64,000 nt of DNA from NCBI RefSeq assembly GCF_025717555.1, contig NZ_JAJIRP010000009.1:231245-295244 (forward strand), written 5' to 3'. Every line of letters starts with the position of its first letter. Positions within the stretch are counted from its first letter, which is position 1. This stretch comes from Paucibacter sp. B2R-40 (lineage in GTDB: Bacteria > Pseudomonadota > Gammaproteobacteria > Burkholderiales > Burkholderiaceae_C). This document shows, piece after piece, positions 9,457 to 18,964 of the stretch. Below the pieces are notes generated by a model that made no database searches, was not told the origin of the DNA, and worked only from the letters and a program-made list of their open reading frames with translations. The position numbers and the translations under genes are program-made.

Positions 9457-9485
9457 TTGCTGCTAGCATTCAAATAACTTATTAA
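9457..9485 (+). promoter_or_regulatory. Candidate sigma70 promoter of pilMNOPQ
   Basis: TTGCTG (9457-9462) and TATTAA (9480-9485) are separated by 17 bp, 33 bp upstream of the pilM GTG start, inside the 278-bp mrcA-pilM divergent region. The stretch is locally AT-rich against a GC-rich background. Match to consensus is moderate; no experimental support. Confidence 0.4.
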
Positions 9486-9518
9486 TAGTCCGGCGATAAA
9501 CGTTGGGGGATTCACGTC

Positions 9519-10598
9519 GTGGGAATACTTGACGTATTGAGGGGTCGTAAACATCCGGCCATGATTGGCTTGGATATCAGTTCCTCCAGTGTCAAATTGG
9601 TCGAGTTGGGTCAGAACGCCAGCGGCGAAATGGTGCTGGAGCGTTTTGCGACCGAGCCTTTTGAGAAAGGTTGGATCACCGACGGCCAGATCGAAAAATT
9701 CGATGAGGTGGCCGATGCTGTGCGCCGGGTAGTTGCGCGCAGTGGCAGCAAGACGCGTGACGCCGTGCTGGCGATGCCGCAGTCCGCCGTCATCACCAAG
9801 AAGATCATGTTGCCAGCCGGTCTGCGTGACGAAGAACTGGAAATACAGGTTGAGGCCGAGGCCAATCAATACATCCCGTTTTCACTGGACGAAGTCAGTC
9901 TAGACTTTTGCGTGATCGGCCCCAGCCCGACTTCGGTCGGTGACGTGGAGGTGTTGATCGCCGCGTCGCGCAAAGATCGGGTGCAAGATCGCCAAGGTCT
10001 GGCCGAGGCCGCGGGTTTGCGTCCGGTGATCCTGGATATCGAATCGCACGCTTCCCGCATGGCGATGGGCCGCTTGATCGCCAATTTGCCGAATGAAGGC
10101 AAAGATGCCCTGGTTGCGCTGTTTGAGATCGGTGCCGATACGACCAGCCTCAAGGTCTTGCGTGACGATGAAATGCTGTATGACCGCGACCAGGCTTTCG
10201 GTGGTTCGCAGTTGACGCAGCTGATTTCTCGCCAATATGGTTTTTCTTTCGAGGAAGCCGAGCAAAAGAAACTCAGCAATGATTTGCCTGAGGATTTCAC
10301 GACGGCGGTGTTGAATCCCTTTGTCGACAGCCTTTCGCAGGAGATTGGCCGTGCCTTGCAGTATTTCTTCACCAGCACGCCGCATCACAAAGTGCATTAC
10401 GTGATGTTGGCCGGTGGTACGGCGACCTTGTCGGGTTTGAAGGAGCGCGTCACCGAGTTGACCGGCTTCGCCTGTATGGTGGTCAATCCATTTGAAAATA
10501 TGGCGCTCGGCGCGTCGATTCGTGAACCTAAATTGCGCCGCGAGGCACCGGCCTATTTGACGGCTTGCGGCTTGGCAATGCGGAGGTTCTTCCAGTGA
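9519..10598 (+). CDS. pilM: Type IV pilus assembly protein PilM
   Basis: Actin-like cytoplasmic ATPase of 359 residues that binds the PilN N-terminus and links the pilus alignment complex to the cytoplasm. It begins at GTG. The N-terminal GLDISSSSVKLVEL phosphate-1-like segment, the central DIESHASRMA region, GADTTSLKVL and the late VMLAGGTATLSGL adenosine-like motif are diagnostic of the PilM/FtsA fold. It heads the pilMNOPQ operon; all following junctions overlap or are a few bases long. Confidence 0.96.
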   Translation: MGILDVLRGRKHPAMIGLDISSSSVKLVELGQNASGEMVLERFATEPFEKGWITDGQIEKFDEVADAVRRVVARSGSKTRDAVLAMPQSAVITKKIMLPAGLRDEELEIQVEAEANQYIPFSLDEVSLDFCVIGPSPTSVGDVEVLIAASRKDRVQDRQGLAEAAGLRPVILDIESHASRMAMGRLIANLPNEGKDALVALFEIGADTTSLKVLRDDEMLYDRDQAFGGSQLTQLISRQYGFSFEEAEQKKLSNDLPEDFTTAVLNPFVDSLSQEIGRALQYFFTSTPHHKVHYVMLAGGTATLSGLKERVTELTGFACMVVNPFENMALGASIREPKLRREAPAYLTACGLAMRRFFQ

Positions 10599-11254
10599 TA
10601 TTGATCAACCTACTTCCGTACCGGGAAGAAAAGCGCAAGCGTCGCAAGACCGCCTTTTTTGTCGGGCTTGGCGTTGCTGCAGCCGTGGGGGCTGGCATCG
10701 TCGCTGCGGCCTATATGCTGGTGCAGCACATGACCTCTGAGCAGCAGCGCCGCAATCAGTTCTTGACGGTGGAGATCGGGCGGCTCGACGATCAGATCAA
10801 AGATATTGCCAATCTGCGCTCCGAAATCGAGTCCTTGAAATCGCGTCAGCGTGCGGTGGAAGATTTGCAGACCGACCGCAATACGCCGGTGCAATTGCTC
10901 AATGAGTTGGCTCGCCATACGCCTGAAGGTGTCTATTTGACCTCGATTCGGCAGGCCGACAAGATCGTCACCATCACCGGCATCGCGCAAACCAATGAGC
11001 GTGTGTCGGAGTTCTTGCGCAATACCTCGCGCAACTCTGAATGGTTGGATAGACCCGAGTTGGTCGAAATCAAGGTGGCGAATCTGAGCACCAATAGCCG
11101 CGACCAGAAGCGCCTGTACGACTTCTCGATGCGAGTTTCGATCAAAGAGCCGAACCGCGAAGCAGGTGCTAAGCCCGCTGTGCCTGGCTCCTCTGCTTCC
11201 GGGGCCGCAGCCACATCGGCCGCTGTGTACCCGCTCGCGCCTAACCAGTCCTGA
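10595..11254 (+). CDS. pilN: Type IV pilus assembly protein PilN
   Basis: Bitopic inner-membrane protein, 219 residues. The GTG at 10595 (preceded by CGGAGG at 10581-10586 and overlapping the pilM stop as GTGA) gives the conserved N-terminus ILINLLPYREEKRKRR, which is the PilM-binding peptide. One membrane helix (about 22-45) is followed by a coiled coil and a ferredoxin-like periplasmic domain (VYLTSIRQADKIVTITG). It pairs with PilO. The C-terminus is Ala/Ser/Pro-rich. Confidence 0.95.
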   Translation: MILINLLPYREEKRKRRKTAFFVGLGVAAAVGAGIVAAAYMLVQHMTSEQQRRNQFLTVEIGRLDDQIKDIANLRSEIESLKSRQRAVEDLQTDRNTPVQLLNELARHTPEGVYLTSIRQADKIVTITGIAQTNERVSEFLRNTSRNSEWLDRPELVEIKVANLSTNSRDQKRLYDFSMRVSIKEPNREAGAKPAVPGSSASGAAATSAAVYPLAPNQS

Positions 11255-11261
11255 GGCAAGC

Positions 11262-11960
11262 ATGGCGATCAAGGCGATTTCAATGAAGTTCGAGCCCGGA
11301 GTCTGGTTCGAGGGAGTGGCGGATCAGTTTCGCGGCCTCAACACCAGCGAGCCGGGCCAATGGCCCTGGGCGCCGAAGCTGACCTCTTTTGCAGCGGTAG
11401 CGGTGCTGGTGATGGGGCTGGGCTGGGTGTTTTTGTTGGCGGATGTGCAGTCGGCGCTGGACGCTGAACGCGAGCGCGAGCCCGTGCTGCAGCAAGATTA
11501 CAAAGGCAAGCTGGCCCAGGCGGTCAATCTGCCGGAGTTGCGCAAGCAGAAGAGTCAGGTTGAGGAATATGTGACGCAGCTGGAAAAGCAGTTGCCCGGC
11601 AAGGCCGAGATGGACGCATTGCTGTCCGATATCAACCAGGCCGGCATTGGGCGTGGCTTGCAGTTCGAGTTGTTCCGACCCGGTCAAGTAGTGGTGAAAG
11701 ACTATTACGCCGAGTTGCCCATTGCGCTGCGAGTGTCCGGGCGGTATCACGACATCGGCGCCTTTGCCGCCGACGTTTCCAATTTGTCGCGCATTGTGAC
11801 CTTGCACAATTTGAATGTGCTGGCGCCCACGGGCAAGGATGCCGCCAGTGGCAACTTGAGCATGGAAGCGACCGCGAGAACCTACCGCTACCTCGATGCG
11901 CTCGAGGTGGCTGACCAGAAAAGAACTGCAGCCAAGGCTGCGGCGGGGGCCAAAAAGTGA
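11262..11960 (+). CDS. pilO: Type IV pilus assembly protein PilO
   Basis: Inner-membrane alignment-complex protein of 232 residues, partner of PilN and PilP. A cytoplasmic N-terminus leads into a single helix (FAAVAVLVMGLGWVFLLA), a coiled coil (QQDYKGKLAQAVNLPELRKQ, VEEYVTQLEKQLPG) and a periplasmic ferredoxin-like domain (LPIALRVSGRYHDIGAF). ATG at 11262 was chosen because it sits 8 bp after the pilN stop and restores the normal length. The stop overlaps the pilP GTG. Confidence 0.95.
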   Translation: MAIKAISMKFEPGVWFEGVADQFRGLNTSEPGQWPWAPKLTSFAAVAVLVMGLGWVFLLADVQSALDAEREREPVLQQDYKGKLAQAVNLPELRKQKSQVEEYVTQLEKQLPGKAEMDALLSDINQAGIGRGLQFELFRPGQVVVKDYYAELPIALRVSGRYHDIGAFAADVSNLSRIVTLHNLNVLAPTGKDAASGNLSMEATARTYRYLDALEVADQKRTAAKAAAGAKK

Positions 11961-12484
11961 AGGCGCGATTGATCTCGGTGATGTTGCTCGGCAGTTTGCT
12001 GACGGCTTGCTCGGCCGATATGGACGAGTTGAGTCAGTGGATGGAGCAGCAAAAGCGCGAAGCCAAGCCCACCATCAAGCCCTTGGTACCCCCCAAGAAA
12101 TTTCTGCCGCAACCTTATGAGGCCGCTGCCGGTGTAGACCCCTACAGCCCTCAAAAGCTCAGTGTCGCGATCAAGCAGGAGGCGGCCCAGCCCAACTCTT
12201 TGCTCAGCGCGGAAATGAACCGTCGCCGTGAGCCTTTGGAGTCCTACCCGCTGGACAGCATGTCCATGGTCGGCAGCATGATGCGCCAAGGTCAGCGCTA
12301 TGCCTTGCTGAGAGCCGATAACTTGCTTTACCGCGTCAGAGACGGCGAGCATCTGGGTTTGAATTTTGGCCGAGTGATGAAGATTTCAGAAACCGAGATC
12401 ACGCTGCGCGAGGTCGTTCAAGACGCCGCAGGTGAATGGGTAGAACGCACAAGTACCCTCCAGCTTCAGGAGCAGGGACGATGA
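11957..12484 (+). CDS. pilP: Type IV pilus assembly lipoprotein PilP
   Basis: Inner-membrane-anchored lipoprotein of 175 residues bridging PilN/PilO to the PilQ secretin. GTG start; lipobox LLTAC within the first 20 residues. An unstructured linker (PTIKPLVPPKKFLPQPYEA) contains the DPYSPQK segment typical of PilP. A C-terminal beta domain follows (ESYPLDSMSMVGSM, RYALLRADNLLYRV, GEHLGLNFGRV). Four-base overlaps on both sides imply coupled translation with pilO and pilQ. Confidence 0.95.
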   Translation: MKARLISVMLLGSLLTACSADMDELSQWMEQQKREAKPTIKPLVPPKKFLPQPYEAAAGVDPYSPQKLSVAIKQEAAQPNSLLSAEMNRRREPLESYPLDSMSMVGSMMRQGQRYALLRADNLLYRVRDGEHLGLNFGRVMKISETEITLREVVQDAAGEWVERTSTLQLQEQGR

Positions 12485-14679
12485 AAATATTGCAGCAGGA
12501 GACATTCGGCATGGGCCATTGGCGCACGTTGGGCATAGGTTTGGCGGCATTGCTCGGCGTTTTGCTGACAACGCAGGCGCAGGCTCAAATCAGTATTCGT
12601 TCAATCAACAGCGTTCAGCAGGCTGGCGTTGAAGTGGTGCGCATCGAGATGTCCGAGCCCTTGACCGAGGTGCCCAAGGGCTTCACGGTGCAAACGCCGC
12701 CCCGCATCGCCATCGATTTGCCCGGCGTGGTGAATGGCATCGGTCGCTCTTTGGTGGAGGTCAATCAAGGCAATCTGCGCTCTGCCAACGTCGCTCAAGC
12801 GGGTGATCGCACGCGGGTGGTGCTGAATCTGCGTCAACCCTCGGGCTACCGTGCCGAGTTGCAAGACAGTGCCTTGTTGTTGATTTTGGAATCAGCCCCT
12901 GGCGCCGCAAAGAGCCCCGGAGAGCCGGTGCATTTCGCTTCCAGTTTGAATGCTGAAACGCAGCTCTTGCGCGACATTGATTTCCGCCGTGGTCAGGACA
13001 ACGCCGGCCGCATCGTGGTCAACCTGCCCAGCAATCAAGTCGGGGTCGATATTCAACAACAGGGCCAGAATTTGGTGGTCGAGTTTTTGCGCTCCAGCCT
13101 GCCTGAAAGCCTGCGCCGCCGGCTTGATGTGTCGGACTTCGGCAGCCCGGTGCAGACGATCTCGACCTCGCAAGTGGGGGACCGCGTGCGCATGGTGGTG
13201 GAGCCCAAGGGCGCCTGGGAGCACAGTGCGTATCAGAGTGACAACCAGTTTGTGTTGGAGGTCCGGCCTCAAAAGCTCGACCCGAACAAGTTGACGACAG
13301 GCCCTGGCTTTGCCGGCGACAAGCTGTCATTGAACTTTCAGAACATTGAAGTACGCGCGCTGCTGCAGGTGATTGCCGACTTCACCAACTTCAACGTCGT
13401 CACCAGTGATTCGGTGACCGGCAATGTGACCCTGCGGCTGAAAGATGTGCCTTGGGATCAGGCACTGGACATCATCATGCAGGCCAAGGGCTTGGGTCTG
13501 CGCAAGTCGGGCAATGTGCTTTGGATTGCTCCCAAGGACGAGTTGGCGGCCAAGGAAAAGCTGGATCTGGAGTCCCGTGCACAAATCTCGCTGTTGGAGC
13601 CGGTGCGTACCCAGGCCATTCAACTCAACTACACCAAGGCCGAGGAAGTGGCCAAGGGCTTGAATGGGCAGAGCTCCGGCGGCAGCGGCGGCGGTGGTGG
13701 TGGCGCGAGTGGAGCCGGTGGGCAGAACTCATCGCGCATTTTGTCGCCGCGCGGCAGCGTGATGTTCGAGTCGCGCACCAATCAATTGTTCGTGACCGAT
13801 ATCCCGTCCAAGTTGGAAGAAGTTTTGGCGATGATTGCCAAGATCGACATTCCAGTGCGGCAGGTTTTGATTGAGGCGCGCATTGTCGAGGCTGATGACA
13901 AGTTTGGCCGCTCGCTCGGCGTCAAGCTTGGCTTCAATGATTTGCGCGGCCAGCAAGGTGGCATACCGGGCCGCAATGTGGGCGGCAACCAATATGTGGT
14001 GGCCGGCGGCAACTACAACGGCGTGGGGTTCAGCACCAAGCAAACGAACGAAAACAACTTCGCCAACACGCAGTTTGTGAACTTGCCGGCCAATGTGTCT
14101 TCCGATGCATTCGGCGGCGCCACCGCTGCTAACTTTGCGCTGTCGCTGTTCAGCTCTACCGCCAATCGTTTTTTGAACCTTGAGTTATCTGCGCTGGAGT
14201 CCGACGGCAAGGGCAAGATCATTTCAAGCCCGAGGGTGATCACCGCCGATCAGGTCAAGGCCTTGATCGAGCAGGGCGAGGAGTTGCCTTATCAAGTGGC
14301 CACTGCCAGTGGCGCCACCTCGATCCAGTTCCGCAAGGCCAATTTGAAGCTGGAAGTCACGCCACAGATCACGCCCGAGGGCAATGTGATCCTCAACGTC
14401 GACATCAACAAGGACAGTCGAGGCACGCTGACCCCGCAAGGCTTTGCCATCAACACCAAGCATGTGCAAACGACAGTGCTGGTCGAAAACGGCGGCACGG
14501 TGGTGATTGGCGGCATCTTCACGCAGGATGAACGGGACGATGTTTCCAAGGTGCCCGTCTTGGGCGATGTGCCTTACCTCGGCAATTTATTCAAGACCAA
14601 ATCGCGCTCGTCGATAAAGACCGAGTTGCTGATTTTCCTGACGCCCAAGGTTGTCAGTGATAGAGCAACCGTTCGGTAG
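12481..14679 (+). CDS. pilQ: Type IV pilus secretin PilQ
   Basis: Outer-membrane secretin of 732 residues through which the pilus exits. A signal peptide (LGIGLAALLGVLLTTQAQAQ) is followed by AMIN domains (peptidoglycan-binding; two copies, roughly residues 30-260). Next comes an STN-like domain (LSLNFQNIEVRALLQVIADF), an N1-type domain and the secretin barrel (PSKLEEVLAMIAKIDIPVRQVLIEARI, GTLTPQGFAINTKH, VENGGTVVIGGI, VPVLGDVPYLGNLF). A Gly-rich linker near residue 400 separates subdomains. The start is the ATGA overlap with pilP. Confidence 0.96.
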   Translation: MKILQQETFGMGHWRTLGIGLAALLGVLLTTQAQAQISIRSINSVQQAGVEVVRIEMSEPLTEVPKGFTVQTPPRIAIDLPGVVNGIGRSLVEVNQGNLRSANVAQAGDRTRVVLNLRQPSGYRAELQDSALLLILESAPGAAKSPGEPVHFASSLNAETQLLRDIDFRRGQDNAGRIVVNLPSNQVGVDIQQQGQNLVVEFLRSSLPESLRRRLDVSDFGSPVQTISTSQVGDRVRMVVEPKGAWEHSAYQSDNQFVLEVRPQKLDPNKLTTGPGFAGDKLSLNFQNIEVRALLQVIADFTNFNVVTSDSVTGNVTLRLKDVPWDQALDIIMQAKGLGLRKSGNVLWIAPKDELAAKEKLDLESRAQISLLEPVRTQAIQLNYTKAEEVAKGLNGQSSGGSGGGGGGASGAGGQNSSRILSPRGSVMFESRTNQLFVTDIPSKLEEVLAMIAKIDIPVRQVLIEARIVEADDKFGRSLGVKLGFNDLRGQQGGIPGRNVGGNQYVVAGGNYNGVGFSTKQTNENNFANTQFVNLPANVSSDAFGGATAANFALSLFSSTANRFLNLELSALESDGKGKIISSPRVITADQVKALIEQGEELPYQVATASGATSIQFRKANLKLEVTPQITPEGNVILNVDINKDSRGTLTPQGFAINTKHVQTTVLVENGGTVVIGGIFTQDERDDVSKVPVLGDVPYLGNLFKTKSRSSIKTELLIFLTPKVVSDRATVR

Positions 14680-14747
14680 TCGTCGACAAACATAGTGGGA
14701 GTTGCCGCGTCATGAGGTCGATGCGAGCATTGCAGGAGTATGCAGAA

Positions 14748-17198
14748 ATGACTAGCAGTAAGAAACTTGAAGGCTTCGCCCGGCGCTGTGCGCAGGCTTT
14801 ACTGAGTCTGGCGGTGGTCGGGGTATTGGCCGCTTGCGGGGGAGGGGGCTCCGACGCTGGCACCCCGATTTTTCAGGATTCCAGCAACCCGGTCACGCCA
14901 CCGTCGGCCTCGACTTTGGTGGACCTGGCCTTGGTGGCCGACAAGCAAACAGTGCCTAACACCGGCGCCGAGGTGGTTACCTACACCGTCACCGCGCTTG
15001 GGGCAGGCAATGCTGCATTGATTGGTGTGGAGGTGCCGGTCACGGTCGAAGTGGATGCTGGTGCCGTGGTGACTCCTTCGGCCAAAGTTACCGATAAGAC
15101 CTCCGCCAAAATGACGGCAGTGGTAGCCCTGATCGACAAAACAAGTCGCACGGTCAATTTGACGGCCAAGAGCGGGGCCATCAGCAAAAAACTCAGCTTC
15201 AATGTGGTGGACAGTGTTACCGGCAGCGCTGTCGCAGATATGTCGGTCGTGGTCGACAAAATTACGATTCCCAATACCGGCGCTGAAGAGGCCAGCATTA
15301 CCGTGACGACACTAGACGCCGCGCGCTCGGCGATTGGCGGCGTTGCAGTCAGCATGCAAGTCGTTGACGTGGGTGATGCGGTGGTGCTGGATCCCGGCAA
15401 CACAACCACCGGTGATAGCACCGGCCAACTGACGCGCCGGCTCAAACTGCAAAACAACAAGACCAAGCGGACGATTGCCGTTAAAGCGACCAGCGGAACG
15501 GTGTCACGCACCATCACCGTGGACGTCGTAGATCCACCGGCCGGCACAGTGTTGACCGCCAGTGACCTGACGCTTTCCATCAGCAAAAACAGCATCAATA
15601 ACTCGGGCAGCGAAACAGTCGATGTGATTGCCCGGGCGGTTGACGCCAATCGAAATGCTTTGGCGGGTATCGATGTTATTTTCCGGGTTGATAGCGATGC
15701 TGTGCTGACGCCTATTAATACTAAGACCGATGCCAAAGGCGAGGCCAAAGCCACGGTCGGTATTGGCGCAAATCGTACCGTGCGAACGATTACTGTGTCC
15801 GCTGAGAGCAGCGCCTTGAAAGGGGTGCGGTTGTTGAGTGTGACCGGTGCGAAATTACAAGCAACTGTCAATCAGCCAAATCGTCTAGTGGGCGAACAGG
15901 GGTCCGTCGATTACAGCTTGCTGGATGTCAATGGCAGCCCGATCGATGGGGTGGAGATTGTCGCCACCGGACCGGGCGGCGCAAGTGGCCGCGGGTTCAC
16001 CAATGGCCAAGGTAAATGGACGTATTCGTACAAAGCCGAAGGCAATGGCAAGATGTCGATCAAGGCGGTTGGCGGTGCCGGTGACACGCCTGTTGAGTCT
16101 TTTGTGAATGTGGCAGCAAAACCTGCCGCGCTGGATCCTGCGGTCAAGATCCTGTCGGCAACCATGACCATGGATGCGCTGGTGGTGAAAGTCAACGAGA
16201 TTGGCAAAGACGTTAACCGAGCCGAAATCAGAATTCTGTTCCGTGGCGAGAAAAACGCGCCGATTGAGAATGTACGTGTCCATATTGGTTTGGGTGCAAA
16301 CAATACTTCTACCGATGGTCGGTTCAGCGTCAGCGAGAGTGACCCGCCACTGCTATCGGATAAAAACGGTTTAGTGACCGTGAGTTTCATTGCTGGCGAA
16401 CGCCCTAGCCCGACCGACGGAGTCAAGATACAAGGTTGTTATGGCCGAACCGATGATTTGGGGACCACGGCGAACGGGTGCTTGAACGGCCTCGCCATCA
16501 ATCCGGTGACCTTGACCGTGGTTGAGACGCCTGTTTCTATCTCTATTGGCGGAGATGATGTCTTGGCGATTGGCGATACTGGCTTGACTTATATTGCCAA
16601 ATTCACCGTTTTGGTGGTTGACTCAGCCGGTAACCCAAAATCGGATGTACAGGTAACGCCTATGGTCGACCTGCTGGGTTATGGCAAGGGGCAGTATGTT
16701 TATGACCTGGCCAATAAGAAATGGGTCATCCCGGTTGATGCCACGCCCCCGCCAAATGGGCCGTTACCAATATTTTTGCAATGCCCAAATGAAGATAGGC
16801 TGGATCCTGACGGCGCCAGAAATGGAACCCTTGAGGTGGGCGAGGATATCAATGGCAATCTTCAGCTTGATCCTCGAAAATCAGATGTGTCGGTTGCCTT
16901 GGAAGGTAGTACAAAGACCGATAAAAACGGGCTTGCAACTTTGAGAATTGAATATCCAAAAAGTATGGCTTCTTGGGTTCGGTATATGATCAAAGTGAGC
17001 GCGCCCGGTGTGTTGAGCCCGCCGGCTTGGTATGGTCGCTATGAAGAGCGATGGTTGCCGGCACTGACTGCGGCCATCAAGAGCGATAGCTCGCCCGCGT
17101 TTCAAATCAGCCCCTACGGTATAGATACGACTGGGTATAAGAATAGTTCGACCGACCCTTTGGTCCCGATTGGCGCCGGTTGTTTCACTAAGAAGTAG
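14748..17198 (+). CDS. Large Ig-like repeat lipoprotein of unknown function
   Basis: Predicted surface or periplasmic lipoprotein of 816 residues. The signal ends in VLAAC followed by GGGGSD (Cys30). Three diverged Ig-like (bacterial Big_1-like) repeats of about 100 residues follow, at about 56-154, 161-261 and 269-368, each opening with a strand plus NTGAE or NSGSE. Further Big-like regions come after them (VNGSPIDGVEI, DSAGNPKSDVQV). A calcium-loop-like segment (DPDGARNG, EDINGNLQLD) lies in the C-terminal third. ATG 14748 has AGGAG at 14734-14738; ATG 14712 is an alternative. It lies between pilQ and aroK, which are normally adjacent. Role unknown; adhesion or a pilus-associated role is inference. 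Confidence 0.8.
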   Translation: MTSSKKLEGFARRCAQALLSLAVVGVLAACGGGGSDAGTPIFQDSSNPVTPPSASTLVDLALVADKQTVPNTGAEVVTYTVTALGAGNAALIGVEVPVTVEVDAGAVVTPSAKVTDKTSAKMTAVVALIDKTSRTVNLTAKSGAISKKLSFNVVDSVTGSAVADMSVVVDKITIPNTGAEEASITVTTLDAARSAIGGVAVSMQVVDVGDAVVLDPGNTTTGDSTGQLTRRLKLQNNKTKRTIAVKATSGTVSRTITVDVVDPPAGTVLTASDLTLSISKNSINNSGSETVDVIARAVDANRNALAGIDVIFRVDSDAVLTPINTKTDAKGEAKATVGIGANRTVRTITVSAESSALKGVRLLSVTGAKLQATVNQPNRLVGEQGSVDYSLLDVNGSPIDGVEIVATGPGGASGRGFTNGQGKWTYSYKAEGNGKMSIKAVGGAGDTPVESFVNVAAKPAALDPAVKILSATMTMDALVVKVNEIGKDVNRAEIRILFRGEKNAPIENVRVHIGLGANNTSTDGRFSVSESDPPLLSDKNGLVTVSFIAGERPSPTDGVKIQGCYGRTDDLGTTANGCLNGLAINPVTLTVVETPVSISIGGDDVLAIGDTGLTYIAKFTVLVVDSAGNPKSDVQVTPMVDLLGYGKGQYVYDLANKKWVIPVDATPPPNGPLPIFLQCPNEDRLDPDGARNGTLEVGEDINGNLQLDPRKSDVSVALEGSTKTDKNGLATLRIEYPKSMASWVRYMIKVSAPGVLSPPAWYGRYEERWLPALTAAIKSDSSPAFQISPYGIDTTGYKNSSTDPLVPIGAGCFTKK

Positions 17199-17218
17199 TT
17201 CGTAGGACTAGTCGTTTG

Positions 17219-17776
17219 ATGATCTCACTCGTCGGTATGCCGGGCGGTGGCAAGTCCACCGTCGGTCGTGCCTTGGCGCGGCAATTGGGCGTGCGATTCG
17301 TCGACACCGATGCGGAAATTGAAGCGCGCTTGGGTGAATCGATTCGCAGCTTTTTTGATCGCGCCGGTGAAGCGGCCTTCCGGGATATCGAGTCCGAAGT
17401 ACTGAGTGATATTCTGGCCCGGGAGGGCGAGCTGGTTTTGGCCACCGGCGGGGGCATTGTTCTGCGCGAGGCCAACCGCGATCTATTGCAGCGGCATTCC
17501 ACGGTTTTGTATTTGCGCTCCACGCCGGAAGAATTGTTTCGGCGCTTGCGCCACGACACACAGCGACCGCTGCTGCAGGTGCGTGATCCTTTGGGTAAAT
17601 TGCGCGAGCTCTATCTGCAGCGCAATCCGCTGTATCGGCGCTGCGCCCATTTTGTCCTCGAGACCGGCCGTCCCTCGGTCAACGGCCTCGTCAATATGGC
17701 GCTGATGCAACTTGAGTTGGCCGGGCTGGTTGACCCTGATCGCGTCGCGGCGACGGTCGGTGCCGAGAAGCATTGA
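17219..17776 (+). CDS. aroK: Shikimate kinase
   Basis: Cytoplasmic enzyme of 185 residues that phosphorylates shikimate at O3 with ATP in chorismate synthesis. Walker A is GMPGGGKST near the N-terminus. The DTDAEIE shikimate-binding segment, FRDIESEVL, the Walker-B-equivalent ATGGGIV and the LID region RPLL follow in order. An in-frame TTG lies at 17216 directly before the ATG. It is co-directional with aroB; linkage to pilQ is broken by the Ig-like lipoprotein gene. Confidence 0.95.
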   Translation: MISLVGMPGGGKSTVGRALARQLGVRFVDTDAEIEARLGESIRSFFDRAGEAAFRDIESEVLSDILAREGELVLATGGGIVLREANRDLLQRHSTVLYLRSTPEELFRRLRHDTQRPLLQVRDPLGKLRELYLQRNPLYRRCAHFVLETGRPSVNGLVNMALMQLELAGLVDPDRVAATVGAEKH

Positions 17777-17832
17777 TTGAAGGGCTGCAGTGCATGCCGG
17801 AGTGGCCTTGTTCGCCTCGTACACTTGACGGC

Positions 17833-18954
17833 ATGACTGCTGCAACCACTTCACTTTCCGCCATCAAGCCTCAGATTGTTCCTATCGCGCTTGACGAGGG
17901 CCAGCGTGGCTATGACATCTTGATTGGCGCCGGGCTTTTGGATCAGTCCGCCAGCTTTGAGGGTCTTCCCAAAGCAGCTGCCGCGTTGATCGTCAGCAAC
18001 GAGACCGTAGCGCCGCTGTTTTTGCAGCGCCTGCAAACGCAATTGGCCAAACAGTATGCGCGTGTGGACGCTGTGCTGCTTCCCGATGGCGAACAGTTCA
18101 AGGACTGGGCGTCGCTGAACCTGGTCTTTGATCGCCTGCTGGAGACCGCTTCCGATCGCAAAACAGTGCTGTTTGCCTTAGGAGGCGGCGTGATCGGGGA
18201 TATGACGGGCTTCGCGGCGGCAGTCTATATGCGCGGGGTACCCTTTGTGCAGGTGCCGACCACCTTGTTGGCACAGGTCGACTCTTCGGTCGGCGGCAAG
18301 ACCGCCATCAATCATCCGCTGGGCAAGAATATGCTCGGTGCCTTCTATCAGCCGGCCCGTGTGATCGCTGATCTGGACTCCTTGGACAGCCTGCCGCAGC
18401 GCGAGTTGTCGGCGGGCTTGGCCGAGGTGATCAAGTATGGGCCGATTGCCGATGCGGCCTTTCTGGATTGGATTGAGCTCAATCTAGATGCCATGCTGGC
18501 GCGCGACAAAGTTGCTTTGGCCTATGCGGTCAAACGCTGCTGTGAGATCAAGGCTTGGGTGGTGGGGCAGGACGAGCGCGAACAGGGGCTGCGCGCCATC
18601 CTCAATTTCGGCCATACCTTTGGCCACGCGATTGAGACCGGCCTGGGTTATGGCGCATGGCTGCACGGTGAGGCGGTCGGCTGCGGCATGGTGATGGCGA
18701 GCGATTTGTCGGTCCGCCTGGGGCTAATGCCGGCCGAGTTTTTGCCGCGCATGCGCAGCTTGATCGAGCGGGCCGGCCTACCTGTCCTCGGCCCGGCTTT
18801 AGGCGCGCAGCGCTATCTGGAGCTGATGCGCGTCGACAAAAAGGCCGAAGGCGGTGCGATTCGTTTCGTTTTGGTCGAAGGACTAGGCAAGGCCGGCATG
18901 CATGCGGCGCCCGATGATTTGGTGGCCCAGGTGCTGGCCAGCCACTGTGCCTGA
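17833..18954 (+). CDS. aroB: 3-dehydroquinate synthase
   Basis: NAD- and metal-dependent cyclase of 373 residues making 3-dehydroquinate from DAHP, step two of the shikimate pathway. Motifs are DGEQFKDW, the NAD-binding [35 protein letters not shown], the metal/substrate segment AEVIKYGPI, and the metal His residues in [11 protein letters not shown] and LHGEAV. ATG 17833 gives the conventional N-terminus; earlier in-frame starts back to 17773 would add an unconserved 20 residues. It follows aroK and precedes the dgt-like gene with a 10-bp gap. Confidence 0.95.
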   Translation: MTAATTSLSAIKPQIVPIALDEGQRGYDILIGAGLLDQSASFEGLPKAAAALIVSNETVAPLFLQRLQTQLAKQYARVDAVLLPDGEQFKDWASLNLVFDRLLETASDRKTVLFALGGGVIGDMTGFAAAVYMRGVPFVQVPTTLLAQVDSSVGGKTAINHPLGKNMLGAFYQPARVIADLDSLDSLPQRELSAGLAEVIKYGPIADAAFLDWIELNLDAMLARDKVALAYAVKRCCEIKAWVVGQDEREQGLRAILNFGHTFGHAIETGLGYGAWLHGEAVGCGMVMASDLSVRLGLMPAEFLPRMRSLIERAGLPVLGPALGAQRYLELMRVDKKAEGGAIRFVLVEGLGKAGMHAAPDDLVAQVLASHCA

Positions 18955-18964
18955 CAGCCCGGCC

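Noticed and set aside
13676..13730. GGC/GGT-rich tract resembling a microsatellite
   Set aside because: It lies in frame inside pilQ and encodes a Gly-rich linker between secretin subdomains, a common feature; no evidence of phase variation.
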